A stretch of DNA of 64,000 bases from Amia ocellicauda. Its lineage: Eukaryota > Chordata > Actinopteri > Amiiformes > Amiidae. Positions within the stretch are counted from its first letter, which is position 1. Every line of letters starts with the position of its first letter. Made by a program: the position numbers and the translations under genes. This document shows positions 1 to 10,800 of the stretch, piece by piece. The stretch is taken from the NCBI RefSeq assembly GCF_036373705.1, contig NC_089858.1, forward strand, positions 14,131,249-14,195,248. Reading direction: 5' to 3'. Below the pieces are notes generated by a model. The model worked only from the letters and a program-made list of their open reading frames with translations. It was not told the origin of the DNA and did no database searches.

Positions 1-164
1 CAGAGAGGGCAGGGTGGCAGTGCCGTTCCCCATGGCTACAGCGTGCCTTGCAGAGAGAATGTCACAGAGATGAGGGAGGGAGGGAAACTGCAAGCAGCCC
101 TGCCGAGGGTTGGCTGTGTGGAGACCATTGCTCTTCCTCAAGTTCAGAAAATAATTATGAATAA

Positions 165-560
165 TGTAATTCTTATCGGTGCACCTAGCTGACAGCAGTG
201 CTGCCGCAGCATGCCCACACAGGCCCAATGCTGAGGAGCAGTGCATTGTGGGAGCAGCACCTGCTGTTAGTATCAGTGGAAGAACCTTACAGACATTCAC
301 ACACACACATACAATGCAACATGTTTATTGCTCTTTAAGTTTATCCCCCCACCATCTCTTTGTCTCCAATCCCCCACTTTCTTCCTCTCTCTCTTCACTA
401 TTTTTCCGTGTCTCCCCACACACACCCCTTGTCTGTCATGGCTCTGTGAATAGTGCTGTCATGGTCTGTTGTGCTGTGCCCCCTGGCTACAGCTCTGTGC
501 TAAATTGGCATCTTTGTGCCAGGAAAGACCCACTATTGTACAGCACAGAGACTAATGCTC
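165..560 (+). repeat. Interspersed repeat, copy 1 of an inverted pair
   Basis: The segment beginning GCACCTAGCTGAC at about 180 matches the reverse complement of about 2,470-2,822. The shared stretch includes the GCCGCAGCATGCCCACACAG core and continues, more degenerate, through a pyrimidine-rich tract to a shared AAACTGGCA/AAATTGGCA motif. The family is unidentified; the element class cannot be told from two copies. Confidence 0.6.
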
Positions 561-616
561 ATAATGAGGAGGAAATCAAAGACTTTAAAGTGTTTCCCCC
601 AACCACAGCAGCCCTG

Positions 617-706
617 CAGTTTCCGCACACACATCACACACACACACACACTGACACTGAGCACACGCTGCACACACACACACACACACACTGACACTAA
701 GCACAC

Positions 707-743
<37 letters not shown>

Positions 744-909
744 AGCATACACACACTGACACTGAGCACACGCTACACACACACACACTGACACTGAGCA
801 CACACTCACACACACACACTGATCACACACTGCACACACACACACACACACTGACACTGAGCACACGCTGCACACACACACACACACACACACTGACACT
901 AAGCACACG

Positions 910-949
<40 letters not shown>

Positions 950-1066
950 AGCATACACACACTGACACTGAGCACACGCTACACACACACACTGACACTG
1001 AGCACACACTGCACACACACACACATACACACACACGGCATATACACTGTGCACACACACACACTG
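617..1066 (+). repeat. CA-rich microsatellite/minisatellite
   Basis: Runs of (CA)n are interrupted regularly by CTGACACTGAGCACACGCTG-type blocks, giving a compound tandem repeat of about 450 bp. It generates several spurious Cys/Val- or His/Thr-rich frames on both strands. Confidence 0.9.
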
Positions 1067-2469
1067 TGTATATTATAATATAAATAATATTGTTTGTACT
1101 TGTTTTAAAACTACAGAGTTGCTGAAAGGAATGTCCCCTAGCAGAACCCCCCACCCATCATTTCTGTGGAACTCTCCACCTCAATTTCTTCACCGCCCCC
1201 CCTCTAAACCTCTCCCTCTCGCAAGGCATGTCAGGGAGCACAGTGACAACCAGAGCTGTGTTTACCTATGCAGGTAACAGCAGCTATCTGTCTCCATACA
1301 TATTCACATAAGACTTGTGTGTGTGTGTGTGTGACTGCACTGCACCCTACTGTACTGTGCTGCTCTATACTACACAATACTGTGGCACACTGTGCGAGGG
1401 CTCTGGGCTCCTGCAGTGCTGACTCTGGGTTCCCAGGGCGCATGTGGAATATGGGGGCGAGAGGGTCCGGCACATTCCAGTGTCTGGGGGCAGAGCAGCT
1501 GTCACCCAGTCCACAGGGAGGAGGAGCAGCATCAACATGGACAGATGTCCCGGTGAGGACAACAGTGCGCACAGATACGTCCCCTCTGTGCTGGGCTATG
1601 CTGAGCTGTCTCCTGTCCACAGCAACTGGGGGTAGGGTGTGGGCCAGGGCTCCCTGAACATACAGCACCGACTGTTCATCCTCCCTGGCCGGGCCGAGAC
1701 GGACAGTGAGTCATCGATCACAGCGCAGGCACGGCACACAGGGCCTGTGATCCACACACACACAGGCACACAGTCACACACACATATGGAGACAGACACA
1801 CACACACACAGACAGAGCCCATGTGTTACAGAGATCAGGGGAGCCCTTGCGTGTCTAATAAACCCACACAGCCACAGTATAAAGATATCACCCCCCCACC
1901 ACATCTGGACAGAGCCCCTCCCCAGCTGTGTAAAACCCCAGGCCAGTTCCCCTCCCAAACCCAATAGGCCAGTGGCCTGGAGTCCAGCCTTTCCTGCCAT
2001 CAGGCATTCAGTAGAAATGCAGCAATGATCCTTGACCCCTTTACAGAGTCAATCCCACTCTTACACACACATTCCCACTCGCACACTGCAGCTCGCTTTC
2101 TCACTCACTTCCTCTGACACACTCACTCACTCACCTACCCCCACACACTCCCTCTCTCTCACATTCACTAACACTCAGGAAGGGAAGGTGAAAAATATGA
2201 AAGAGGGATGAGAGAGAGTGGCAGAGCAGACAGAGGGAGAGGGTGGGGGGTAGAGTGAGATGGAGAAAGGGGGAGAAGGAGAGGGGGGTAGAAGAGCCGT
2301 GGAGGGGGCAGCACTGTGATTTTCTCCCTGGGTGGGACTGCAGACCCAGATTTAGAACATAAATTGAAGAAAGAAAAAAACAGGGGGAGGGGGCACAAAC
2401 AGAAAGACCATTGATCATGAGCAACCCACCCGACAGTGTCTGAAACCCCCATACCCGCCCCTGCCAGCC

Positions 2470-2835
2470 AGAGACACGGCTTTGTCTTGAGTTAGCAACT
2501 GTGCCAGTTTGTGTCCCGAGGGCAGAGAGAGAAAACGGGGGGGTGGGTTAAACTTAAAGAGCGAGGGATAATGAGAGACAAGGGGGGTGGGTGGGGAGAC
2601 ATGCAAAGAAAGTGAAGAAAGAGAGGAAGAAAGTGGGAGATAGGAGACAGAGGGAGGGACAGTAAATGTAAAGAGCGAGCGAGAGTGAGAGATATGGTGT
2701 ACACCGCACTGTAATACACATGTTGCTGATCCTGACTGCAGGTGCTGCTCCCACAATGCACTGCTCCTCAGCACTGGGCCTGTGTGGGCATGCTGCGGCA
2801 GCAGTCAGCTAGGTGCATCGATAAGTATTATTTAA
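2470..2835 (-). repeat. Interspersed repeat, copy 2 of an inverted pair
   Basis: Reverse-complement partner of the repeat at about 165-560. Homology reaches slightly past the GCACC boundary (TTATCG[AG]TGCACC in both), so both copies have similar ends in that direction. Confidence 0.6.
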
Positions 2836-3985
2836 GAAGTTAATAGGTCTTATGACGGGTGTCTCTTATTCTATCAGAGCTGTCATCTCATGCAGGTTGG
2901 GCTAGAGGACGGGCAGCAAAGCTGAGCTACACAAACTGCACAGAGTGGCCTTTTACAATAAGAGCCCCCTCCACATGACCTATAATTATTATCAATCTCA
3001 CAAGTTAGGATTGACACACAAATATCGCTTGATAAATGGTTTGGTCCCGGATCTGCTGTACTATAACTACAGGAGCCCATCTGTGTCTTCATGCAGGTTA
3101 AACGTAAGGAACCGATTTATTAAAGACAAATGTACATCCTGTGGAACTGGCACCACTCACATTGTGTGCCGCACCGTCACAGGTAGCTGAAGAATTTTAA
3201 CATCCTGATTAATCTCTGCACAGGGGGACATTTATACACAAGACAAGAGGTATAGCAATGTTTGGAAATGCAGCTCTGTGATTGGCTGGTTTCTCATACG
3301 TGATTTTTAATATAAATTCTTAGGCACCGCTCTGTCCCTCGTCTGTGACCTCCCTGTCCCTCTTTTTGTTTTTGTTTCGTGTGTGCGTGCAAGGCCCAGC
3401 CACTCCACTGAACTGACTTCTCGCTTCTCTCCTATTCCCTGCTCCCCGACCCCGCCATGGGCAGACAGCATTGTTGGATCTCTCTGGGAAACCCCCCCAG
3501 GGGCCAACGACAGAAAACATCTGAAGTTCTCAACAACCTCAGCGTTAAAGAGACAGTGCCTTCTCCCTTAACCTTAACTCCCTTAAAACCTTAAAAGAAA
3601 TGGATTAGACTGTTTTGTTATGTTTAGTAGCATGTTTTGGTTTTCATTTGTGTAATGCATTTACCGTTAAGTTACAATACATCAGATTGTTTGGAATTGT
3701 TTGTTTGGAATTTAATTGACATTGTTTTAGTTAAAATGCACTAATGATTTTGATTTTTGCACTGATTCAGTTGTTCTTGTTTTGTTCTTATTGAGATTTA
3801 TTTTGATTTTAAGTATAAGTATTAAAATATGAATGTTTTTACCTGTAATTGTAAAATACTCAATCTTAATAAACAGTATTTTAACCTTAACTCCCTATCC
3901 TTCTCTATGTAGGCATGATACTTCCCCCAGGCATACAAGTAAACTAATTATGAGAATGATATTTCTGTTTGTTTGGGGGAGTTAA

Positions 3986-4270
3986 ATGGAGAGGCTGAAA
4001 AGAGTGCAGATGGTGAAGGGCGTCCTGGATGGAGGTAGGGGGGTCCCTGACGCTGTGCGGCTCATTAAGGCGCAGGGGCTGGCATATGTGGTTAAGAACA
4101 TCCAGGCTGCTGGCAAGAAAGTGGGTTTTATGAACTGTTTTTACTTTGCTAGCAGCCTGAGGCCACTCGGCCTCTGTATCATGTGTGTCAATGAGGTTTT
4201 CAGTGGTCCTAGTCAAACAGTGAGCTTTGTCTCCACCTTGTGGTGGCAAGTGGAAACTCCTCTCCAATAA
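3986..4270 (+). mobile_element. Possible LINE ORF2 relic
   Basis: An open frame of 94 codons contains VKGVLDGGRGVPD, which resembles the 'GGRG-PD' segment found downstream of the catalytic part of non-LTR reverse transcriptases. The flanks show no further reverse-transcriptase motifs. Identification rests on one short motif, so it is weak. Confidence 0.3.
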
Positions 4271-4336
4271 CACAAGTGATGAAAAACAAACACTGCAGAT
4301 AAAACAGACAGAGCAGTCTCTATACAGCAGCTTTTA

Positions 4337-4346
4337 TTGCTTTATT
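4337..4346 (-). promoter_or_regulatory. Candidate sapcd2 polyadenylation signal
   Basis: On the minus strand this site reads AATAAAGCAATAAA, two overlapping poly(A) signals about 1.45 kb downstream of the sapcd2 stop codon. If used, the 3' UTR would include the GT microsatellite and the 5.46-5.78 kb minisatellite. Other AATAAA sites may exist. Confidence 0.35.
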
Positions 4347-5105
4347 TACAAACAAGCAAACCAAGGGAGCTTTTGTACAAAACAGGGAGGAGTGGAGTGT
4401 GGCAGTGAAGAAGTGAGCAGACCAGTCCGTGAGGGAGCCGCCCAGCCAGCCCCACCCTACCGCACAGCTGTCCACTGGCGGCTTGGCTGTTTCAACCTTT
4501 AGAACAAACCTAGGAGGATCTCATATTTTCTGAAGCTCAGCACACCCCACTAGAATACAGTACCATACAGTACAGCACAGCTGATCCTCATTGTACTCTG
4601 TATAGCACGGTTCAGCCGGGGGCCCGTCACACACAGCACTGTGCTAACCCCAGCCAGTCTCTGTGAGCAGCCTGCCCTGTCCGAGCCTCTCTGAGCTCAG
4701 TATGACGAGCTCCTCTCAGGCTGGGTGTTAATTCACCGTAGACTCGGGTGCACTTACAATGGCCAAATATGAACAGACAGTACCGAAAGCTCAGGATGTG
4801 CTACTGAATATATATGCAGAGAGACGTACATACATTTTCTGTGGGTAAGGGGCTGCTAAGTTTCCTGGAGTGTTGTGTAGAAAGACATCAGTGCCAATCT
4901 GCTCCTGCTTGTGTCCAACGTGTGTGGGAACAGACACACCGTCTCACACACACTATACTAAAGGGCTATATATATGTATAACAAAAAAATTACATATATA
5001 TGATTGAGCAGTGCAGGTGTCCGGGCTGGAGTGAGTGGGCAGGGAGTAGCAGTGTGGCAAAGGAATAGCCCCAGTGCCAGGGCTCTCTCTCACCAGCACA
5101 GCCCA

Positions 5106-5109
<4 letters not shown>

Positions 5110-5171
<62 letters not shown>
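5110..5171 (+). repeat. (GT)n microsatellite
   Basis: About 31 uninterrupted GT dinucleotides lie in the presumed sapcd2 3' UTR or downstream flank. On the gene's sense strand this reads (CA)n. Confidence 0.95.
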
Positions 5172-5173
<2 letters not shown>

Positions 5174-5459
5174 TGAGCGTACACATGTATATGTTTGTGT
5201 GTGTGGGTCTTAGTTACAGAGCAGCTCCTTTACTCCTCAGGGTTCTCTATGAATCATTCACCCGTCCCAGAGTGGCCACAGCTCCACACAACACAGCAAA
5301 TGCAGCCAGTTGGCAACAGTGAATACCGGCCCAGCAGGCATCTCTCTACAGAATTAAACCACAAAAAAAACAATAGAGCAGCAGGCTGCCCTGCACCCAC
5401 GTGGGAGCCAGCGCTGCGCCCTGCGAATCCAAGGGTTGGAAACCCCGTGTCCCCATCCC

Positions 5460-5775
5460 ATGCAGAATGTCTCATGTGACATAGTGTGTCCCGTGTCCAT
5501 GTAGTGTGTCCCATGACCCATGTAGCATATAGTGTGTCCCTGTAGCATGTTAAAGTAGAGTGTCTCGTGACCTATGTAGCATATAGTGTGTCCCAGTACT
5601 GTGTCCCTGTAGCCCATCCAGTGTCCCATGTAGTATCTACTGTGTCCCTGTAGCCTGTCCCAATCAAGTGTCCGGTGTCCCATGTTTCTGTAAACTGTCC
5701 CAGGTAAAGTCTTCCATCTCCCATGTCCCTGTAGTCTGTCCCATGTCCAGTGTCCATGTAGTGTGTATGTCCTGT
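5460..5775 (-). repeat. Degenerate GTGTCCC/TGTAG minisatellite
   Basis: Imperfect tandem units of roughly 20-40 bp are built from AGTGTGTCCC and CATGTAG/CCTGTAG blocks. The array starts just past the sapcd2 stop codon, so it is probably transcribed as 3' UTR. Confidence 0.75.
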
Positions 5776-5783
5776 GTCGCATG

Positions 5784-5912
5784 TCAGATGAAAGTGGAGT
5801 CCAGCGCCGCCCCCTCCTGGGCACTGCGGGACCTCGCCTCAAACAACTGCTTGATCAGAGCCGACTTCTCCTGCTCCAGCTGGGTGATGCGCTCACTCTT
5901 GTCTGTCACCTC

Positions 5913-5960
<48 letters not shown>

Positions 5961-7760
5961 GGGAGAGAGAGGGAGAGAGAGGGAGAGAGAGAGAGAGACT
6001 GTCAGTCAGATAGATCGACTGCACACTCCCATACACAGGTGTCACTGTAACACTGCACTGCAGGGATATAATCTTATAACCTAATTGCCACCCCCACTGG
6101 TTCTATATGCTTCCCCCCGATGGCACGGGTCAGTACTGCAGCCTCCCCTTACCTTAGTGAGCAGGCGGTTCTGGTCTTTGAGCCTCTGAATGGCTTGCTG
6201 GGGGTGGGGCAGGCTGGGGGGGGCGTGTGGTGGGTTTGAGGGGCCAGCAGGCGCCAGACTGGTGGGGGACGCGGAGAAAGGCTACAGAGATAGAATATAA
6301 TTTAATACAATTTATGTAAATACATCTGTTATTAAATTATGAAATGTGTAATTAACATATCTATTGTTCCACATGAATAATTTAACTGATCTGGTATTAT
6401 TATTGTTGTTACTCTTATAACAATTACTATTATTATTTCTACTACTACTAGTATTATTATTATGAGACTGGAGACTGGAAACGACAGCTGGGAACTCAGA
6501 ATCAGAACACCGACCATTCCAGAACAGGATATGAGGTCACCGAGGCACCGGTTCACTTCCTGGAGTTTGGGCAGTAGCACATTCAGACGACTTTGACTGG
6601 AATCGGAGAAAAAATCCTGAGAGAGACAGAGAGGAAACAGATGTGTGTCAGCGCTTCAATATCAGCACATCACAGAAGCATGGTGCAGTTTGAGTGCGTG
6701 TTATTGTGTATGCGCGTCTCACAGTGCAGTGCGTGTCAGTATGTGCGCCCCTCTCACAGTGCAGTGCATGTTAGTGTGTGCGCGTCTCAGTGCAGTGTGT
6801 GTTACTGCGCGTCTCACAGTGCAGTGCATGTTAGTGTGTGCGCATCTCACAGTGCAGTGTGCGCTCTGGCCCACGTGTCTCTGTCTCTCGGTGACGCTGT
6901 GGATTTGCTGCTGGTACCAGTCTCGGGCACGTTCCACCGCCTCCAGCCCGGCCAGCAGGGAGTCCTTCTCCTGCTCCAGCTCCTTCATCTGCTTCAGCTA
7001 AAGGGAGGGAGAGAGGGGGGTGCAAGGGGGAGAATAAATATTGAATATTGAGGCCCATCTGGCTCATCCCCTCATACCGTTGCTGCTGACGCTGCAGTCG
7101 GAGTCTTCAGTGCTACACAGTCCTGGAGGTCAGAGAGGGACCAGCCAACACAGAGCCAATCAGCCCCCCTTACGTGTGCCCGTGCCTCGCAGTGTATTTA
7201 TACTTTGATTTTGATCCTGCCTTCAATGTCCTACAGGTGTATAACCCTGACCTACCGGTCTCCTCAAGATCAACCCCTGCCTGCCCCATCCCTCCCCAGC
7301 CCCACCAGCATGGTTTCCAGTGTGTGTGTGTGTGCGAGTTTGTGTGTGTACACCCCCCTCAGATGCCAGTGCAATGTGCTCAGTGCCTGTCACTCCAGCA
7401 CAGGCCGCAGCGCAGCTTATCTGATCCAGACACTCATTTGAGCACACAAACATTAACATCACACACACGCAACAATGGCCATTTCACACAGAGGTCACAG
7501 GCCGGTCACTGGATCACACAGATCACACACCTCTGCCTCTCTCGCCCACCTCTGTCCCTCTGTCTATCCCCATCTCTCTTTTCATCCCTGCGTCCGAGAC
7601 CGACAACTGACCAACTTCACCCAAAGACCAAAAAAACACCCTCCCAGACAACAGTGCCATGCCGGCCCCTGGGACATGACTGTTGGGGGGTGGGGTGCTT
7701 CTGTGCAGGAAGTGAAGCGTGATGTGAGTTGACTGTGTTTGTGTATCGGGCCAGAGGGCC

Positions 7761-7801
<41 letters not shown>

Positions 7802-10800
7802 TGACAGAATGACAGGCAAAGAGTAGCAGGCAGTCGGGGGGGGTTGCACAGAGGAGCTCAGAGGGGAATCCAGGGTCTGCACTGCTGCTGTTATCAGTGT
7901 TATGATCTGCAGGTAAGAGCACAGCATCTAGTTCTCTTGCAAAACCTTCAAGACTATCAGACTCCTCCCACTACAATGATCCTCCCACAGATCCTGTGCT
8001 CCACACAACGCTCCAACTATCATTCACCACGATACCTAGAACGCTGCTCTTTATACAGATATGATCGATAATTATTGATTTATGAATCCCATTGACAGCA
8101 ATGATGGAACCCTCAATATTCTATTCCTCATTAAGCGGAACATTCATTAGCCAAATCAGCAGTGAGATTTACAGAAGATCGATCAGATGCCCTTCTTTTG
8201 AATTACTGGTGAAACACGTCAAGCCTAATTTAATGGTGATATCTATCATCCTTCAAAGACACGTTAACTCATAGTCGCTGCATTCTTTGACATATCATTC
8301 ACCACGCCCCCCCTACTCAACAGCTCCGCAGCAATTCCCCACCACACTCAAAAACTCTTCAGAACCCCCCCTCCCTCCCCACCGACTCAAAATGCATGTG
8401 TCCCCCCCCCCTTCTGATCTTCTCTTCTACCTCTCCCTATCTCCTTCCGCTAAGAATCCAGGAGCGACCCTTGACCTCGCCCTGTCCTACTCCCAGCACA
8501 CTCTGACATGCATCTGCCGATTCTTCCTGAGCAACATATGCAGAATCTGACTCTTCCTCAGCAGCGACGCGACTCAGCTGCTCGTCCAGACCCTGGTTCT
8601 CTCCCACCTGGATTTCTGCAGCTCCCTCCTGGCTGTTCTGCCTGCATCTGCTACCCCTCCCCGCAACTCATCTGCTGTTCTCTCTGCCCTGATTCACACA
8701 CACTACTCCACTACTCTACTCCCTCCCCTCGCTCCCCATCTCAGCTCGCATCCAGTTCAAGACATTGACCCTCACCTACTCACTACAGACTGCACTGAGT
8801 CTTATCTGTGCTTACACTCCTTCCAGAAGGCACAGTTGGACAGACCAACATATGCACAAGACATATACACACTTGCTGACACTGTCACAGACAGCACACG
8901 CAACTCAGCACCCCCCAGACTCGCTCTCACTGCACCTTTCACTGTGCGTACACTTTTCCCTCCTCCCTCCCTCCCTCTGTACAAAGGGTCTACCCCCCTC
9001 CCGTCTTTACCTCTCCGTCACAGCCAGTCTCCCTCTCTCTCTGTGTTGCTCTCCCCATCCTCCCTCTCACTCACCCACAGGAAGAACTGCAGGGCCTTGG
9101 TGCTGTACAGGCTGCTACTCAGAGGGATGAAGACGGTGGTGTAGGCTGCCCACACAGCTGTCCAGGCTGGGGCTGCTCTGTCAGGCAAATCCCCTGCTTC
9201 TAGGCCCCTGGGCCGGACCCTGCTGGTCACCATAATGAAGGCAACCAGGGTGAGGAGGGGGGCCGGGGGGGCGGTGAGGGCGGGTTAGGGATGAGGGAGG
9301 GAGTGGAGAGGTGGGGTGGGGTGGGGTGGGTGGTACAGTTCTGTCTAAACAGAGCTAGAGAGACAGAGAGGCAGAGAAGCAGAAAGAGAGAGTGGCAGAG
9401 GGGAAAGAGAGAAACGCACTGGCACACAGAGAGAGGGAGAGGTGGGGGGTAGAGGGAGGGCGATAGGGTGAGGGAGTTAGGGGGGAGAGAGAGGGAGGGT
9501 GTTATAGTCAGTGAGAGAGAGAGAATTAAAGAGAGAGGGAGGGGGAAACACACTCACACTGACACACCAGAGGGAGAGAGAAAAAGTGGGGAGGGAGGGA
9601 TAGAGCAAGGGTGGGCACAGAAGGGAGAGCTGGGTTGTATTGTGCTGTCAGCAGTTTAGTTCTTGTTTGGGAGAGAATGAGAGAGGAGGAGGAGAAAGGG
9701 GGGTGGATGACAGCACTAAAAAGCACAGGGGGAACTTAGGGGGGTAACACTCTACCCACTTTAATGATTCCACTGCCAATGTGACCACCTCCGTCTCCCT
9801 CACTCCCTTCATCACCCCAGTCCTGGTCACCCTGACACTGAGCAGATCAGGTCAGAGGTCAAAGGTCATTCACTACCACAACAACAGCAGCAGAAGCAGC
9901 AGCAAGAGCAGTGATGGGCCCCTGTGTGTGCTGATACAGCGCCCCTTCCCCCCTCCTTCATTCAGCACTCTCCCCATCTCCACAGCATCACTGAGCCAGA
10001 CAACCAATCACACAGCGGCAGGGCTGACCTGCCCTTTCCTCATTGGCTGTATGCAAATACAGGCAGCAACCAATAGCCAGCAGGCAGTAAGGAGAGGAGG
10101 AGAGGGAGAGGAGGATGAGAGAGAAGAGGGGGACAAAGCAGAGGAAGAGAAGAAGAGGAAAAGGAAGAGCAGGGAGAGGAGAAGGAGGAGGAGCAGAAGA
10201 AGAGGGTAGGAAAGAGGAGAGATGGGAAGAGGAGGAGAGGCAGAGAGAGGAGGAAGAACAGAAGAGGGAGGAGGAGCAGGAGAGGTGGAGGGCACAGCTC
10301 CAGCAGAGGGGCTGCGCTGCAGTCAGGGGGACGCACCATGCCGTAATCCACCCCGTTCGTGATGGTGTGACGCCTCTGCTCGTCCCGGCTCCGCCCATGC
10401 CGCCGCACACCGGCCAATCCAGTCGTCGTCTCACTCTGCGACCGTGGCAGTGCCCCGCCCTCCAGTCCACCTGTTGTCGGGGAGAGAGGGACAAGCATCA
10501 CTATACCACCTGCAGACATTCCAGAAGTGTGCAAGTCCAGGTTTACAGGGCAGGGCAAGATTCCCTGAGGGCAAAACAAAACAAAACAAACACAGCACGC
10601 TCATTGTGATGGTTAAAACACAGACAGGCGTGGCGAGTGCCGGCTGGTAACACAGACAGGTCACAAACTGATGCGTCGAAATTCAGGATTTGCAACAATA
10701 TGGTGTAGAAAACTGGATTTACAAAACAGCAAAACTCATTGTTAATTAATGCCAGGTCACCAGGGGGAAAACATACACTTGTATGGCATTGGCTAATAAA

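Larger units (their letters stand above)
1..4320. other. Intergenic region, no gene recognised
   Basis: No exon chain or recognisable conserved protein was found. The stretch holds an inverted pair of related repeats (about 165-560 and 2,470-2,835), a long CA-rich tandem array (617-1,066), polypurine/polypyrimidine blocks (2,130-2,700) and AT-rich unique sequence (3,560-3,900). A short frame at 3,986-4,270 (+) could be a LINE reverse-transcriptase relic. Another frame at 2,945-3,190 (+) has a protein-like composition but I cannot name it. The other open frames run through low-complexity DNA and I treat them as spurious. Confidence 0.6.

Noticed and set aside
585-1154. 189-codon Cys/Val/Ser-rich minus frame
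   Set aside because: Translation of the CA-rich tandem array.
10115-10609. 164-codon Glu/Arg-rich plus frame
   Set aside because: Arises from the polypurine tract and is antisense to sapcd2 exon 2.
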